Below are positions 38,328 to 49,738 of a stretch of 64,000 nucleotides of DNA, in pieces (positions within the stretch are counted from its first letter, which is position 1; the number at the start of each line of letters is the position of its first letter). The stretch is from the NCBI RefSeq assembly GCF_000321225.1, contig NW_004450276.1, positions 4,203,467 to 4,267,466 of the forward strand, in the 5' to 3' direction. The position numbers and the translations under genes were made by a program. Below the pieces are notes generated by a model that made no database searches, was not told where the DNA came from, and worked only from the letters and a program-made list of their open reading frames with translations. The stretch comes from Odobenus rosmarus divergens (taxonomy: Eukaryota > Chordata > Mammalia > Carnivora > Odobenidae).

Positions 38328-38517
38328 TCTTTTATTTTTCTTGTTTATTTAGAGAGAGCAGGCAAGCTGAGGGGAGGGGCAAAGACAGAGGGAGAGAGAG
38401 AATCTTAAGCAGGCTCCATGCTCAGCGCAGAGCCTGACGTGGAACTTGATTTCACGACCCTGAGATCACGCCAAACTCAAGAGTCAGACACTTAACGGAC
38501 TGAGCCACCCAGGTCCA
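38328..38517 (-). mobile_element. Old SINEC inside L1 ORF2
   Basis: Diverged reversed copy: GA-rich stretch, 'caggctccatgctcagcgc', 'gagccacccaggtcc'. Flanking L1 words 'agtaacctctttt' and 'ggtaataatctcttt' are the probable decayed target duplication. Confidence 0.85.
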
Positions 38518-39670
38518 TGGTAATAATCTCTTTGACATCACTCATAGCAACTTATTTCTAGATGTGTCTCCTGGGGCAAGGGAACAAAAGCACAAACAAT
38601 TGGGACTACATCAAAATAAAAAGCTTCTGCACAGTGAAGGAAACAATCAAAAAAACTAAAAGGCCACCTATGGAATGGGAGAAGATATTTGCAAATGACA
38701 TATCTGATAAAAGGTTAATATCCAAAATATATAAAGAACTTATATAACTCAACACCCAAAAAACAAATAATCCAATTAAAAATGGGCAGACGATGTAAAC
38801 AGACATTTCTCTATGAAGACATACAAATACGGAAAGATGCTCAACATCACTTACCACTTGCAGGCAAATGCAAATCAAAACTACAATTAGATACCACCTC
38901 AAACCTGTCAGAATGGCTAAAATCAACAACACAAGAAACAACAAGTGTTTGCAAGGATGGAACCCTCTTGCAGTTTGGTGGGAATGCAAATTGGTACAGC
39001 CACTGTGGAAAACAGAATGGATGTTCCTCAGAAAGTTAAAAATAGAACTACACTATTATCCAGTAATTGCACTACTGAGTATTTACCCAAAGAATACAAA
39101 TACACTAATTTGAAAGGATATATACACCCCTGTGTTCATTGCGGCATTATCTACAATAGCCAAATTACGAAAGCAGCCCAAGTGTCCACTGATGGATGAA
39201 TGGATTAATAAGTTATATATATATATGAATACACATCTATATATGAATATTATTCAGCCATAAAAATGAATGAAATCTTGCCATTTGCAATGACATGGAT
39301 GGAGCTAGAGAGTATTATGCTAAGTGAAATATCAGTCAGAGAAAGACAACTCATGATTTCACTCATATGTGGAATTTAAGAAACAAAACAGATGTGCAGA
39401 GGGGAAAAAAGGTGAGAAAGACAAATCAAGAAACAGACTCTTAATTATAGAGAACAAACTGATGGTTACCAAAGGGGAGGTGGGAAGGGGATGGATGAAA
39501 AATGTGAAGGGGATTAAGAGCACACTAATCACGATGAGCACTGAGTAATGTATAGAATTGTTGAATCACTATATTGTACACCTGAAACTAATGTAACACT
39601 ATTTTAACTATCCTGGAATTAATATTAAAATGTAATAAAATTTAAATAAAAATGAAAAAAGATTAGTCTG

Positions 39671-40500
39671 TGAATGATTTAATTGTTTAAGAAGATATTC
39701 TGGGGAAAATGATCACTTTTAGTTTTCAAGGTAGTCTCTTTGTTTTGCATCCATGGCTTTAAAAATTATGCTATTATTCCTCTATGTGGTTTTCAAACCA
39801 TTGTTGACATTATTTTTGCAGTTGCAATCTCTGGGCCATCGTGAGTTATGTAAAATCTCCACTACATCAGGGCATCAAATATGTGTTGGATTTGGGAAAC
39901 TATGTCATACATATTGGACTGATTACTCATAAATCATCAAGTCAAAACAATCTAGCACAAAGACCTGGATTGAACTTTGGATTTTACCTAGTTGTAACAG
40001 AACACTGATGCAGTTCCTTCCTGCCTGTTCTCACTCGTCTGATTCTGAGGAATGCTTATTACATTCATGGCTCTTTGAGTGAACATACAAATCTTTTTCC
40101 CCATTGTCTCCATCCTCAGTCTCTGGGGTAATAGCGTTTCTTCCTTGGGAAAACCCAAGGATAACTTTGACATACACTATCTTCATTTTTTTACCCAGGT
40201 TGTTTTTAATGTTTTCACCATTAAGCAATATTCTGAATTGTATCTATAAATTAGCTGAATTCATTTTTTCACCACTTGGTAACTGCTCTAAGCAACTTTA
40301 TTTACATTGCTGATTAGTGAGGAACAGAGGAAATCCATGAGCAAATGGAAATTCTCTGCTTATGCATGTATTTGAATATATGTAGAATTCTAATGTAAGA
40401 ACATTCAGCTAAGAGTTCCTGTCCTGGTTTCTTGAACTTTTTGTTTGAGATATACAAGTAAATTAAGTGGCCCTAGGGTATGTTATTAATACAATCACTT
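39671..40500. other. Intronic sequence without recognised features
   Basis: Unique. Nothing supported. Confidence 0.45.
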
Positions 40501-40612
40501 AATGCCTCTGTCTCCTACTAGACTGGAAACTGCAGAAATGCAAGGACTGTGTCTTTTTTGTTTACTGTCCTTTTTAAAATGAAGTTCTCCTGAATAAATG
40601 TTTTAAATGTCC
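40501..40612 (+). mobile_element. LINE L2 3' fragment
   Basis: 'actagactggaaactgcaga', 'gcaaggactgtgtctttttt' and 'gaataaatgttttaa' follow the L2 3' end. Confidence 0.65.
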
Positions 40613-41645
40613 TGATGTCAAAGGGAAAGTTATTTAATTTAAAAAGGCAGCTGGTTGATACTTGAACCATGAACACCTGGAAACAGAAGAAGGATTAGTC
40701 TCCTCTGTGAGTGTCCACCCCAGGCTATCGAATGCCAAAAACAAGAGTGAACTGGTCAAGTCAGTCATATGACTCATCTTAGGAAAGTATAGAAAAGAAT
40801 AAGGAAATGATATTTCAGGAAAATGGTTCAATTGCAGTTTTTTGTGAATCAAGTATAATGATTAAAAGCACACAAAGTTAAAGTTGTCAAAGCTAAATCT
40901 AACCTCCTTCTATAGATCAGTATTTATAATTAGTATTGCATTTGGTATCGTCACACTCAATTTACAATTGTTTAATTCTTGCCACTGCATGTTTATACAG
41001 AGTCTGATGATTAGGCTTGCAGACTAATGATCTTTACAATTGTGTTGGTATCTCAGAAAGATACAACATATCCCTTGTACTTTTGATGTTGCTTGATTTT
41101 GACTTGTTTCAAAGCAGGAACACCTAGGGGGAAAAAACATGTAAGATTTTACATCAAATTAATGCAGCAGAAATAATGATGTGAGGATTCCAAATTTTTA
41201 CTATTTGGGACATGTACAAATGCAACCTATGAAACCTATGAAACATTCAAAGAACATCTCAGAAATTGTCCAGATCTGATATCCATTAAGAAAGAGAAAT
41301 CTGGACCCAGCCTTCTTTACTGAGATTGATGTCAAAATGACTAGAATTCTAAGGGTCACCATTTCAAAAACAGAAGAAAGACTATTTATTATTCCTACAG
41401 TTCTCTGAAATATAAATCTTGCTGTTTGTGGTTTGGAACTTAGAGAAGTGAAATTCTTAAACTTTGAGAAGTGAAATTCTTAAACGTTAGATAAGAGAAA
41501 TTCTTAAAATTTATGATCTCTCTAAGGAGAAGTTGAAATTTTATATATTTCTAAGATCTTGATTTGGGCATGATCATGTCGATACAGAAAGTGTTGAGTT
41601 GCTCATTGGAAATTTCAGCTAATTGGTGATATTTGCTCTTGCTCA
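40613..41645. other. Intronic sequence without recognised features
   Basis: Unique. A short local repeat of 'gagaagtgaaattcttaaac' occurs at 41443-41500. Confidence 0.45.
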
Positions 41646-41798
41646 GCGATTTGCACATTTGTCTGCACGTTGAGATCCCCACTCTGCACCCCAGCCCAGA
41701 TTCTGATTTAATTGGCCTGGAGTATGATCTGGGCTATTGAAAGATCTGTCCAGGTGATTCTAACGTGCAGACAAGTTTGGGAGCCATTGCTACAGTTT
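41646..41798 (+). mobile_element. MER5A-like hAT/Charlie fragment
   Basis: 'tctgatttaattggcctgga', 'tgatctgggctattg', 'ccaggtgattctaacgtgca' and 'gggagccattgct' follow the middle and 3' end of MER5-type elements. Confidence 0.7.
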
Positions 41799-42017
41799 AA
41801 AGGCATCCGTTAGCTCATGGCATCATCCCAGTCTGAGCATCTGTTCAAGTACTCCATGAGGGAAAGATAGAAACACAGGTGTTATTTGAATACGGACGCC
41901 TTCTCAGTTAGTCTGGCTGCTCCTAAGACCTTGTTTCTGTGACTCTTGGTATGCACTGTATTTGGAAATGAATGGCATTTATTTTCCTCTATTTGTTATT
42001 TGCATTTATTTATCTTC

Positions 42018-44020
42018 AAGTTTTTATTTTAATTCCAGTTAGTATATACAGTGTTACGTTAGTTTCAACTGTATAGAAATTCAACACTTGCATACATCAC
42101 CCAGTGCTCATCACAGCAAGTGCACTCATTAATCCCCATCACGTGGTTCACCCAATTCCCCCCACCCACCTCCCCTCTGGCAACCATCAGTTTGTTCTCT
42201 AGAATTAAGAGTTTATTTCTTGATTTCTTTCTCACCTTTTTTTTGCCTCTGCTTGTCTGTTTTGTTTCTTAAATTCCACATATGAGTGAAATCATGTAGT
42301 ATTTGTCTTTTTTTTGACTGACTTATTTCACTTAGCATTATACTGTCTAGCTCCATCTATGTCATTGCAAATGGCAAGATTTCATGCTTTTTTAAAGCTG
42401 AATAATATTCCAACACACACACATACACACACTCTTCTTTATCCATTCATCTATCAATGGACACTTGGCTGCTTTCATAATTTAACTATTGTAGATAATG
42501 CTGCAGTGAACACAGGGGTGCATATATCCTCTCAGATTAGTGTTTTTTGTATTCTTTGGGTAAATATTCTTGGGTAGTGCGATTACTGGATAGTAAGGTA
42601 GTTCCATTTTTAATTTTTTGAGGAACTTCCATACTGTTTCCCACAGTGGTTGGCACCAGTTTGCATTTCCACCAACAGTGCACAAAAGAATTCCTTTTTC
42701 TCCACATCCTCACCAACACTTGTTGTTTCTTGTGTTTGTGATTTTAACCATTCTAACAGGTATGAGGTGATATCTCATTGTAGTTTTGATTTGCATTTCC
42801 CTGATGATAAGTGATGTTAAGCATCTTTTTGTGTGCCTTTTGGCCATCTGTATGTCTTCTTACAGAAATGTCTGTTCACGTCTTCTGCCCATTTTTTAAT
42901 TGGATTCTTTGTTTTGGGGCTGTTGAATTATATATAGAACTTCTTTATATATTTTGGATACTATCCCTTTATCAGATATGTCATTTGCAAATATCTTCTC
43001 CCATTCCATAGCTTGCCTTTTAGTTTTGTTGTTTCTTTTGCTATTATTTTGATGCAGTCCTAATTGTTTATTTGTGCTCTGGTTTCCCTTGCCTCAGGAG
43101 ACATATCTAGAAATAAGCTGCTATGACTGATGTCAAAGAGATTACTGCCTGTTTTCTCTTCTGGAATTTTTCTGGTTTCATGTCTCATATTTAGGTCTTT
43201 AATCCATTTGTAATTTATTTTTGTGTATGGGGTAATAAAATGGTCTAGTTTCTTTCTTTTGCATGTTGCTGTCCAGTTTTCCCAACACCATTTGTTAAAG
43301 AGACTGTCCTTTTCCCATTGGATATTCTTACCTGCTTTGTCAAAGATTAATTGACCATATAGTTGTGAGCTTATTTCTGTTCTGTTCCATTGATCTATGT
43401 GTCTGTTTTTGTGCCAGTACCATACTGTTTTGATTACTATAGCTTTGTAATAGCCTTCAGCTTTGCTTTTGTTTTTCAAGACTGGCTTTGACTTTTCAGG
43501 GGTTTTTTTAGTTCCACACAAATTTTAAGATTGTTTGTTCTAGTTCTGTGAAAAATGCTGTTGGTATTTTGATAAGGATTGCATTAAATGTGTAGGTTGC
43601 TTTGGGTAGTATACATATTTAATAATATTTGTTCTTCTAATCCATGAACATGAAATGTCTTTCTATTTGTGTCATCTTCAATTTCTTTCATCAGTGTTTT
43701 ATACTTTTCATAGTACAGGTCTTTTACTTCATTGGCTAGGTATATTCCTGGTATCTTATTATTTTTGGTGCAGTTGTAAATGGGATTGTTTTCTTAATTT
43801 CTCTTTCTGCTAATTGGTGTATATATATGCAGTGGATTTCTGTACATTGATTTTGAATACTGTGACTTTACTAAATTCATTTATCAATTCTAGTAGTTTT
43901 TTTAGTGGCATCTTTAGGGTTTTCTACATACAGTGTCATATCATCTTCAAATAGTGAAACTTTTACTTCTTCCTTACTGATTTGGATGCCTTTTCTTTCT
44001 TTTGTTGTCTGACTGCTTAT
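42018..44020 (-). mobile_element. 5'-truncated LINE-1 (3' 2 kb), antisense
   Basis: Runs in reverse from the L1 3'UTR ('ttttattttaattccagtta') through the ORF2 C-terminal part to the reverse-transcriptase box near 43940. Here the box reads FEDD (complement of 43940-43951) in place of FADD. It contains a (CA)n run at 42412-42432. The open frame on the minus strand at 43060-43521 is an ORF2 piece, not a gene. Inactive. Confidence 0.9.
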
Positions 44021-44299
44021 TCTTTACCATTTAAAATGACCTGTAGAAATGCCAGGCTCTGCTTTAAAATGTTAACTGGCATCAGTAACCCTGAATTGAC
44101 CAGGTGGTCCCAGTTATTCTGACTGAGTGCTTCAGAGTCATTTTCGAGTGCTTTTTTCCTTCCTGAACTCTAACAGCTTTCCCACAACAGCTTCTTTCCC
44201 TTTTCTCCTTCCTCTTAGTAACCCAGTTGTGGCTGTATGCTTTCATTCTTGACTAATGCACTATCTTTCAAACCAGTGTTAAATTCTCATCTCTCCCTT
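44021..44299. other. Intronic sequence without recognised features
   Basis: Nothing supported. Confidence 0.4.
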
Positions 44300-44885
44300 C
44301 TCTAGTCCAGCCTATTTTCTAGATTCTTCCTTCTAAGTCCACACTTAATCCATTACTTCTCTCATTTTGCGCAGAATCAAGTTCAGACTTTCAAGGGTTT
44401 GTGCCATCTAAATTCTACATATCTAACTGTACTCACTTCACGTTACTCCCCTATATGTGTATGTTGTTCTAGTAGTTTCCATAATATCCCATAGTATTGG
44501 GGTTTTTTTTCATGCTCCTTTCCCTTTGCTTAGACCAGTCCCTCTGATGAGAGTCACCCTCTTCAGTTCCAAATCATTTTTCAAGGCCCAGATTAAACAG
44601 TGTTTTGTGAACCCCCCCTTTTTTTAAATCATTAAAACTAAATGAGATTTTCTCCTTCTTATAAGACTTAAAAGAACTGATTCTACCATTAAGACAGTAG
44701 TTAACCTTATACTGGTTTAGAATAGAGAAATTTGAGTGCCTGCATTTTCTCACTCTGTTGCAGGTTTCTGGAGAATGAGGACTATATCATAAACATCTTT
44801 TTGCCCTTCATAGCACTTGGCTCAAGGCCTCCTCTATATATAATCAGTATATCATAAATACTTGTTAGCTTGAATGAGTGATACC
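44300..44885 (+). mobile_element. LINE L2 fragment
   Basis: Forward L2 order: 'tgctcctttccctttgctta', 'ccaaatcatttttcaaggcc', 'ggagaatgaggactatatca' and 'catagcacttggctcaag', ending 'ataaatacttgttagcttga'. Confidence 0.7.
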
Positions 44886-45700
44886 TAAAAGAAATGGTGG
44901 TAAATAAATAGTCCATTTTGCAGCATCCGCCTACATTAGACTATATATTCTCTTGAATATTTGACCTGCATATATTTTTCTTGGTGTCTTACCAGCTAGT
45001 TCATAGGAAAGTGAGAAGCTAATAACACTGATTTTCCCCCCATGTGATGTTGTAAGACAGAAGCAAAAAAAAAAAAAAAAGAAAAAGAGAAAGAAAACAT
45101 ACTGCTCAGTCTGCACTGAAATAATTTTATTGCAAGATATAAATTCCAGCTTTATAGATCTGAAAGGGAATCTTTCTGCAAAGTCAGCAAAACCAAATTA
45201 TGAAATTATTTGTTTGAATCTAACATTGGTAATTTTAAAACAAAACTACTCAACAGACTGTGCTTTTTTTTCTTTTTGCCTCTTTATTTTTAATGACTCA
45301 TGAAACTATGCAACCTGTCTCCCTTTGCTCTGCCCTTGCTTGACCTCTACATCAGCTACCTAAGTTAAGTGAGTTGGCAACAAGATTTTCTTTCTTCTAC
45401 GATGTGATCCTAGAGGAATTTATCATTTGAAATGGGCTTTTAAATTCTTATTTTGAAACCAGTTGGAAGATTTACATTGTTAAAAGTACTTGTCTGCCAA
45501 ATGAAAGCACCTTTATATATATATATATATATATTTTTTTTTTTTAATGGAAGCTATCCAATGGTATTGTCAAAGTGGGCTCTCAACAAAGTGGATATGG
45601 TACAATATCTCCTGGGATGCAGAGTAGCTCTATGTTTACACTTAGCCAAACAGCTCAACCACTCAGGAACACAAAGTTATGATGGCATAGTAGGTTAAAA
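44886..45700. other. Intronic sequence with poly(A) and (TA)n runs
   Basis: An A-rich run lies at 45065-45091 and (TA)n followed by T-run at 45513-45546. Otherwise unique. Confidence 0.45.
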
Positions 45701-46168
45701 ATGGCCAAAAGCTTCTACAGTTCCTCCTATAAAAGAGGAAGGATCTATCTTCTCATCCCTTGATTATAGGCCATTTCTTGTAACTTGTTCGGATCAAAAG
45801 AACAAGATGGAAGCGATGCTATACAACTTTTAAGGAATGCATCCAGAGGTCTTGCAGCTGCTGTTCTTACCCTCTTGGATTCTGTGTCACCTTTTGAATA
45901 AGCCCAATCTAGCCTCCTTGAAAATGAGTCAGCACATGAAGATAGAGGCCCTAATCATGTGACCAACACCATCTGGAACCAGCCAGCCCCCAGCCCACAT
46001 GCCAACTGGCGCAAACCAGCAGTGAACCCAGCTGACACTGTGTAGTACAGAAGCAGTGTCCAGCTGAGCCCAGTCTACCTTGATAGAATCCTAAACAAAT
46101 GGGTAGTTGTTTCAACTCAAGAGGTTTTGAGGTTGCTTGTTATCCAGCAGTAGACTACTGATAGAGAT
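45701..46168 (+). mobile_element. MaLR LTR, MLT1-type
   Basis: Different, older subfamily from the other three LTRs: 'gccaactggcgcaaaccagc', 'gtccagctgagcccagtcta', 'ttgttatccagcagtagact'. No internal region. Confidence 0.65.
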
Positions 46169-46379
46169 GGCTTGTGGGTTTTTGTAATAGGGTATGGCAG
46201 TTTCAAGAATAGTAAACTAAATAGTGAATAAAATGTATTTCTGAATAAATTAGATTGTTATGTATCTGATCTGCCACTTCTTTTTTGCTGTTAAGGAGAA
46301 TCTACAACTGTGACATCTTTTCCAAGAGTGATAAAGCCAGAGAAACTAGCTTTGTAAAATACAAAGAAGGTCTAACATA

Positions 46380-46910
46380 AATAAATATGTATCGAAGGTC
46401 TATCATGTATCAGACAATGTCTAATTCCTAGAATATAGCGATAAACTCTATTTAGTATAGTTCATTTTAGTATTTAAAAGGGGGAGGAGGGTGTGATAAA
46501 TAAAAGAAAAAAACCTGAAAGAAAGAAGTGTTATGAAGGAAATTAAAGCAACCTAATAAAAATAAAACATGAAAGAATAGGGGAGAATCATTCCAGATGC
46601 ATAAAACAACAGGTGCATGGTGTGATTTGGGGGCATATTGGCATATTCATGGGATAACAAGAAAGGCAGTGTGATTGGTGTGATGGGGAAAATGAAGTAG
46701 AAGAGATGTGTCAAAAGCAGGGTGTTGGTAAGGACTTCGAATTTTGTTCTGAGTATGATGAGAAGCCTCATTAGAGCAGGAGAGTGATTTGATCAGATTT
46801 CTGCTTTAACAGGATTACTTTAAAAAGGATTGCTCCCTGCTGTAGAGAATAGAGAGATGTGGGTGACCAGTAAGAGCACTGTTGAAGAAGGCCTGAGGAG
46901 CTTCAGCCAA
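46380..46910 (-). mobile_element. LINE L2 fragment
   Basis: Reverse L2: 'gaaggtctatcatgtatcag', 'cattccagatgcataaaaca', 'aggagagtgatttgatcaga'. Diverged. Confidence 0.6.
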
Positions 46911-48964
46911 ACAACCCAACCGAATGTAATTTTTTTTGAGGTCCTAAAAAATTTAATATCTAAAATGTATTGTGGAAGTGGAAAAAAAAACATAGAATTT
47001 GAAGTTATAAAGAACTATTTTTATACATCCCTGGGATTTTTGTGATGCTTGGCAACCTACTTGGTATTTCTGAACTTTAGTTTCTTCATAATTCATTGAG
47101 TTATTGTAAGGGTTCAATGTGTAATGTATATTACATGCCAATCTGAGAACTTGGAATATCATATGTGTTAGTTACACTTATTAACCAGTTTCCATAAATC
47201 TGTGATGAACTCTACTTGGTTTCAAAAAAAGGACAAACAAAAAGACGAACCACACAAAAAGCCAATGATAGATGGTAAGGATAAAGCAAATGAATTCAGT
47301 ATTGAAAGAAAATCTAGAAATCTGATTCAATATCAGATGCTTGTTGAAGTTTACTGAAAACACCTCTTCATAAGGGACAGCTGAAGGAAAAAGGACCTTT
47401 TCTTCCTCCACTTTAGCATTCCAATTAGGAGAGTATATCCATTTATTTATAGTTTACTAAATAGCATCACCACCTTTCATGTTTTATTGGGTTTGTGAAG
47501 TATGTTTATCACAGGTCAAATAGGCACAGATTTGTATTTAAAAAAAATTCACTTTAAAGTGATGTTTTCTCTTAATTCCTGTTCTTTTTTCCACATACTG
47601 ATTTTCCCTTAAAACCCATGCTATAAATTTTGGAAGTGAGAAAAACTAAAATAATATGAATCATATTATAAATTATTTAGAGAAAAGTTTTTATTGTGAA
47701 AGATGCAAAAGTTTTTGGTGAGGGGGCTCTTTTTTTTTTTTTGAAACAAATAAATAGAGACATCGTCAAAAAGTTGCCATAAATCATGTGACCATTTCTA
47801 AGTTCAAAATTAATTACCAAAAATAATGTGTTCTTTTTACCTGTCCTCCCTTAGGTCTTTTTAATGCAACTCCAAAATTCCAATGACGTATATATATATA
47901 TGTGTATAAATATACACATATATATATAATTTCATTTTAGAGGTAGTTGATCAATCCCTTTAGTTAGATAACTAAATTGGCATATTCATGGAATAATAAG
48001 ATTTGCTATTACAAGTAGTAGTATTCTCACAAAATTTGGTTAGGTTAAATATCTTGGTGTTTCTCTTTACTAATATAGCAGGATATATGCTATTAATGTG
48101 GAAATTAATTTTCTTGATTGCTATACTTTCTATGCTGATTCTGCTGGAGACATATTTTGATGATAGTAATGGTGCGCTTAGAGGCAAGACAGTTCTACAA
48201 AATTCCGTAGAAAAAGAGGGTTTTTTTCAGAATGTCACTTATTTGTGAAAATTGTTCTACAATATTAGAGGCTATGGAACATTGCTTACTGCTAATTATG
48301 GATGATGAGATGATCTCTGATATTTGAGGAGAATTCATGTTTCAGTGAATGTTAGTAGCATCAAAATGTAGAAATGTCTAATGTTTGTTGTTATCTGGGA
48401 TATTTATAGCAACAAAACAAAAGACATAAGAAGTTAGGGGGGGGAAAGAAAAGACTGGAGAAGGATTTCATTCTTTGACATTAAAGTAGTAATAAAATGA
48501 AAAAAAGCTGACTTAATTAAAAATACATTAATACCTGTCATTTGAAATATCAGACTGCATAGTATTGGGATAGTAACAGTTACCTTAGAAATGAGAACAC
48601 TGGCCAACTTGTTACCAGTTGGTAGGAGGAAACCATCCAGTTTTTCCACAAATGTTGGTATGTGAAAATTCTCAACTGCATTACAATTTTTGAAAGTTGC
48701 TCCTGAATATATTTTTCTATAATTCTTTTGAAATTATAAATAATCCACTGTTTCTCACGGTTTTTGTTGTTGTTGTTGTTGTTGTTTGTTTCCCCTACGA
48801 AATAGGCCAAAGCAGAGAACTGTATGTATTTTCCAAAGTCCTCCTATATTAGAAAGCTTGAATGGCTGTTTTTGAGTAGTACTAGAGAATGACATGAATT
48901 TTCAAAGGTAGTAAATCTAGGGCTGTTTTACAGATCCAAACTTAATAAAGGAACTATCTGTGTG
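46911..48964. other. Intronic sequence, AT-rich
   Basis: No recognised transposon. A (TTG)n run lies at 48763-48786 and a large AT palindrome at 47891-47928. 46995-47160 resembles a MIR/L2 trace but is too weak to call. Confidence 0.45.
47891..47928. repeat. Perfect 18-bp AT-rich inverted repeat
   Basis: Arms 47891-47908 and 47911-47928 (ending tgtgtata / starting tatacaca) pair perfectly around AA. Likely a (TA)n-derived palindrome, able to form a cruciform and unstable in length. Confidence 0.92.
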
Positions 48965-49340
48965 TGCTATGGACTGAATTATGTCCTCCCCAAATTCATA
49001 TGTTGGAGCCCTAACCCCCATGTGAGTGTATTTGGAGATGGGGCCACTAGGAGGTAATTAAGATTAAATGAGACTACAAAGGTGGAGCCCTAATCCAGTG
49101 GGATTATTGTCCTTATAAGAGGAGGTGGAGATACCAGAGAACTTTCTGTCTCTGCCACGTGAGGATAGAGTGAGAAGGTGATCACCTATAAACCAGGAAG
49201 GGAACCCTCACCAAAAACCAAATCAGCCAGAACATTGATCTTGTTCTTCTCAGCCTCCAGAGCTGTGAGACATAATTCTTTGTTATTTAAGCCACCCAGT
49301 CTACAATATTTTATTAGGGAAGCCTAAGCTGGCTATGATA
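48965..49340 (+). mobile_element. MaLR solo LTR (MST/MLT1-like)
   Basis: Same family as 28695-29048: starts 'tgctatggactgaattatg', then 'aattcatatgttggagccct', 'cctataaaccaggaaggga', 'tctcagcctccagagctgtg', 'agccacccagtctacaatat'. No internal region. Confidence 0.88.
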
Positions 49341-49459
49341 GTATGTATATGGCACCTGAGTTCTTGCTCTGTCACAGATGCTAAATCTAGAATGGAAATT
49401 TCCATCCTTTAAGTTATGGTGGTCTTTTTTGATTATTGGAACATAAGGAATAGCATTGA

Positions 49460-49738
49460 GGACATCAGGAGAAGGAAGGGAAAAATGAAGGGGGGGAAAT
49501 CGGAGGGAGAGATGAACCAAGAGAGACTATGGACTCTGGGAAACAGACTGAGGGTTGCAGAGGGGAGGGGAATGGGGGGATGGGTTAGCCTGGTGATGGG
49601 TATTAAGGAGGGCACGTTCTGCATGGAGCACTGGGTGTTATATGCAAACAGTGAATCATGGAACACAACATCAAAAACTAATGATGTACTGTATGGTGAC
49701 TAACATAACATAATACAAAAATTATTTAAAAAAAGAAC
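49460..49738 (+). mobile_element. LINE-1 3' end, 5'-truncated
   Basis: Carnivore L1 3'UTR in forward orientation: 'gaaatcggagggagagatga', 'gactatggactctgggaaac', 'gagggcacgttctgcatgga', 'gcactgggtgttatatgc', then an A-rich tail. The open frames on both strands are L1 tail sequence. Confidence 0.9.

Larger units (their letters stand above)
34950..39379 (+). pseudogene. L1 ORF2 remnant (endonuclease-reverse transcriptase)
   Basis: ORF2 encodes the endonuclease and reverse transcriptase of L1. The endonuclease start is split by a SINE at 34994-35207 and resumes with NVSGLNAPIKRH at 35221. The catalytic segment with IHCLQETHF is at about 35310. The reverse-transcriptase part is seen at 36462-36773 and the FADD box at 37267-37278. 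The C-terminal region is open in pieces (37838-38167 and later), and the frame ends with TAA at 39377-39379. It is broken by many stops, frame shifts and three SINEs, so it is a dead copy. Confidence 0.88.
31939..39656 (+). mobile_element. Near full-length LINE-1, inactive, with five nested SINEs
   Basis: The element starts with the typical L1 5' end 'ttctggggaagatgg' (with AAGATGG, a YY1-type motif, at 31954-31960) and ends in an AATAAA-rich A tail. An imperfect 14-bp target duplication lies at 31925-31938 and 39657-39670 (two mismatches). Order: 5'UTR about 31939-33870, ORF1 remnant to about 34640, ORF2 remnant to 39379, 3'UTR to 39656. Five SINEs (32113, 33688, 34994, 37559, 38328) add about 1 kb; without them the L1 is about 6.7 kb. 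Many stops and frameshifts show it cannot move. It lies in the same orientation as PLXDC2. Confidence 0.9.

Noticed and set aside
45065..45091. An A-rich run that might mark a retrocopy.
   Set aside because: No recognisable retrocopy body or target duplication; treated as simple sequence.
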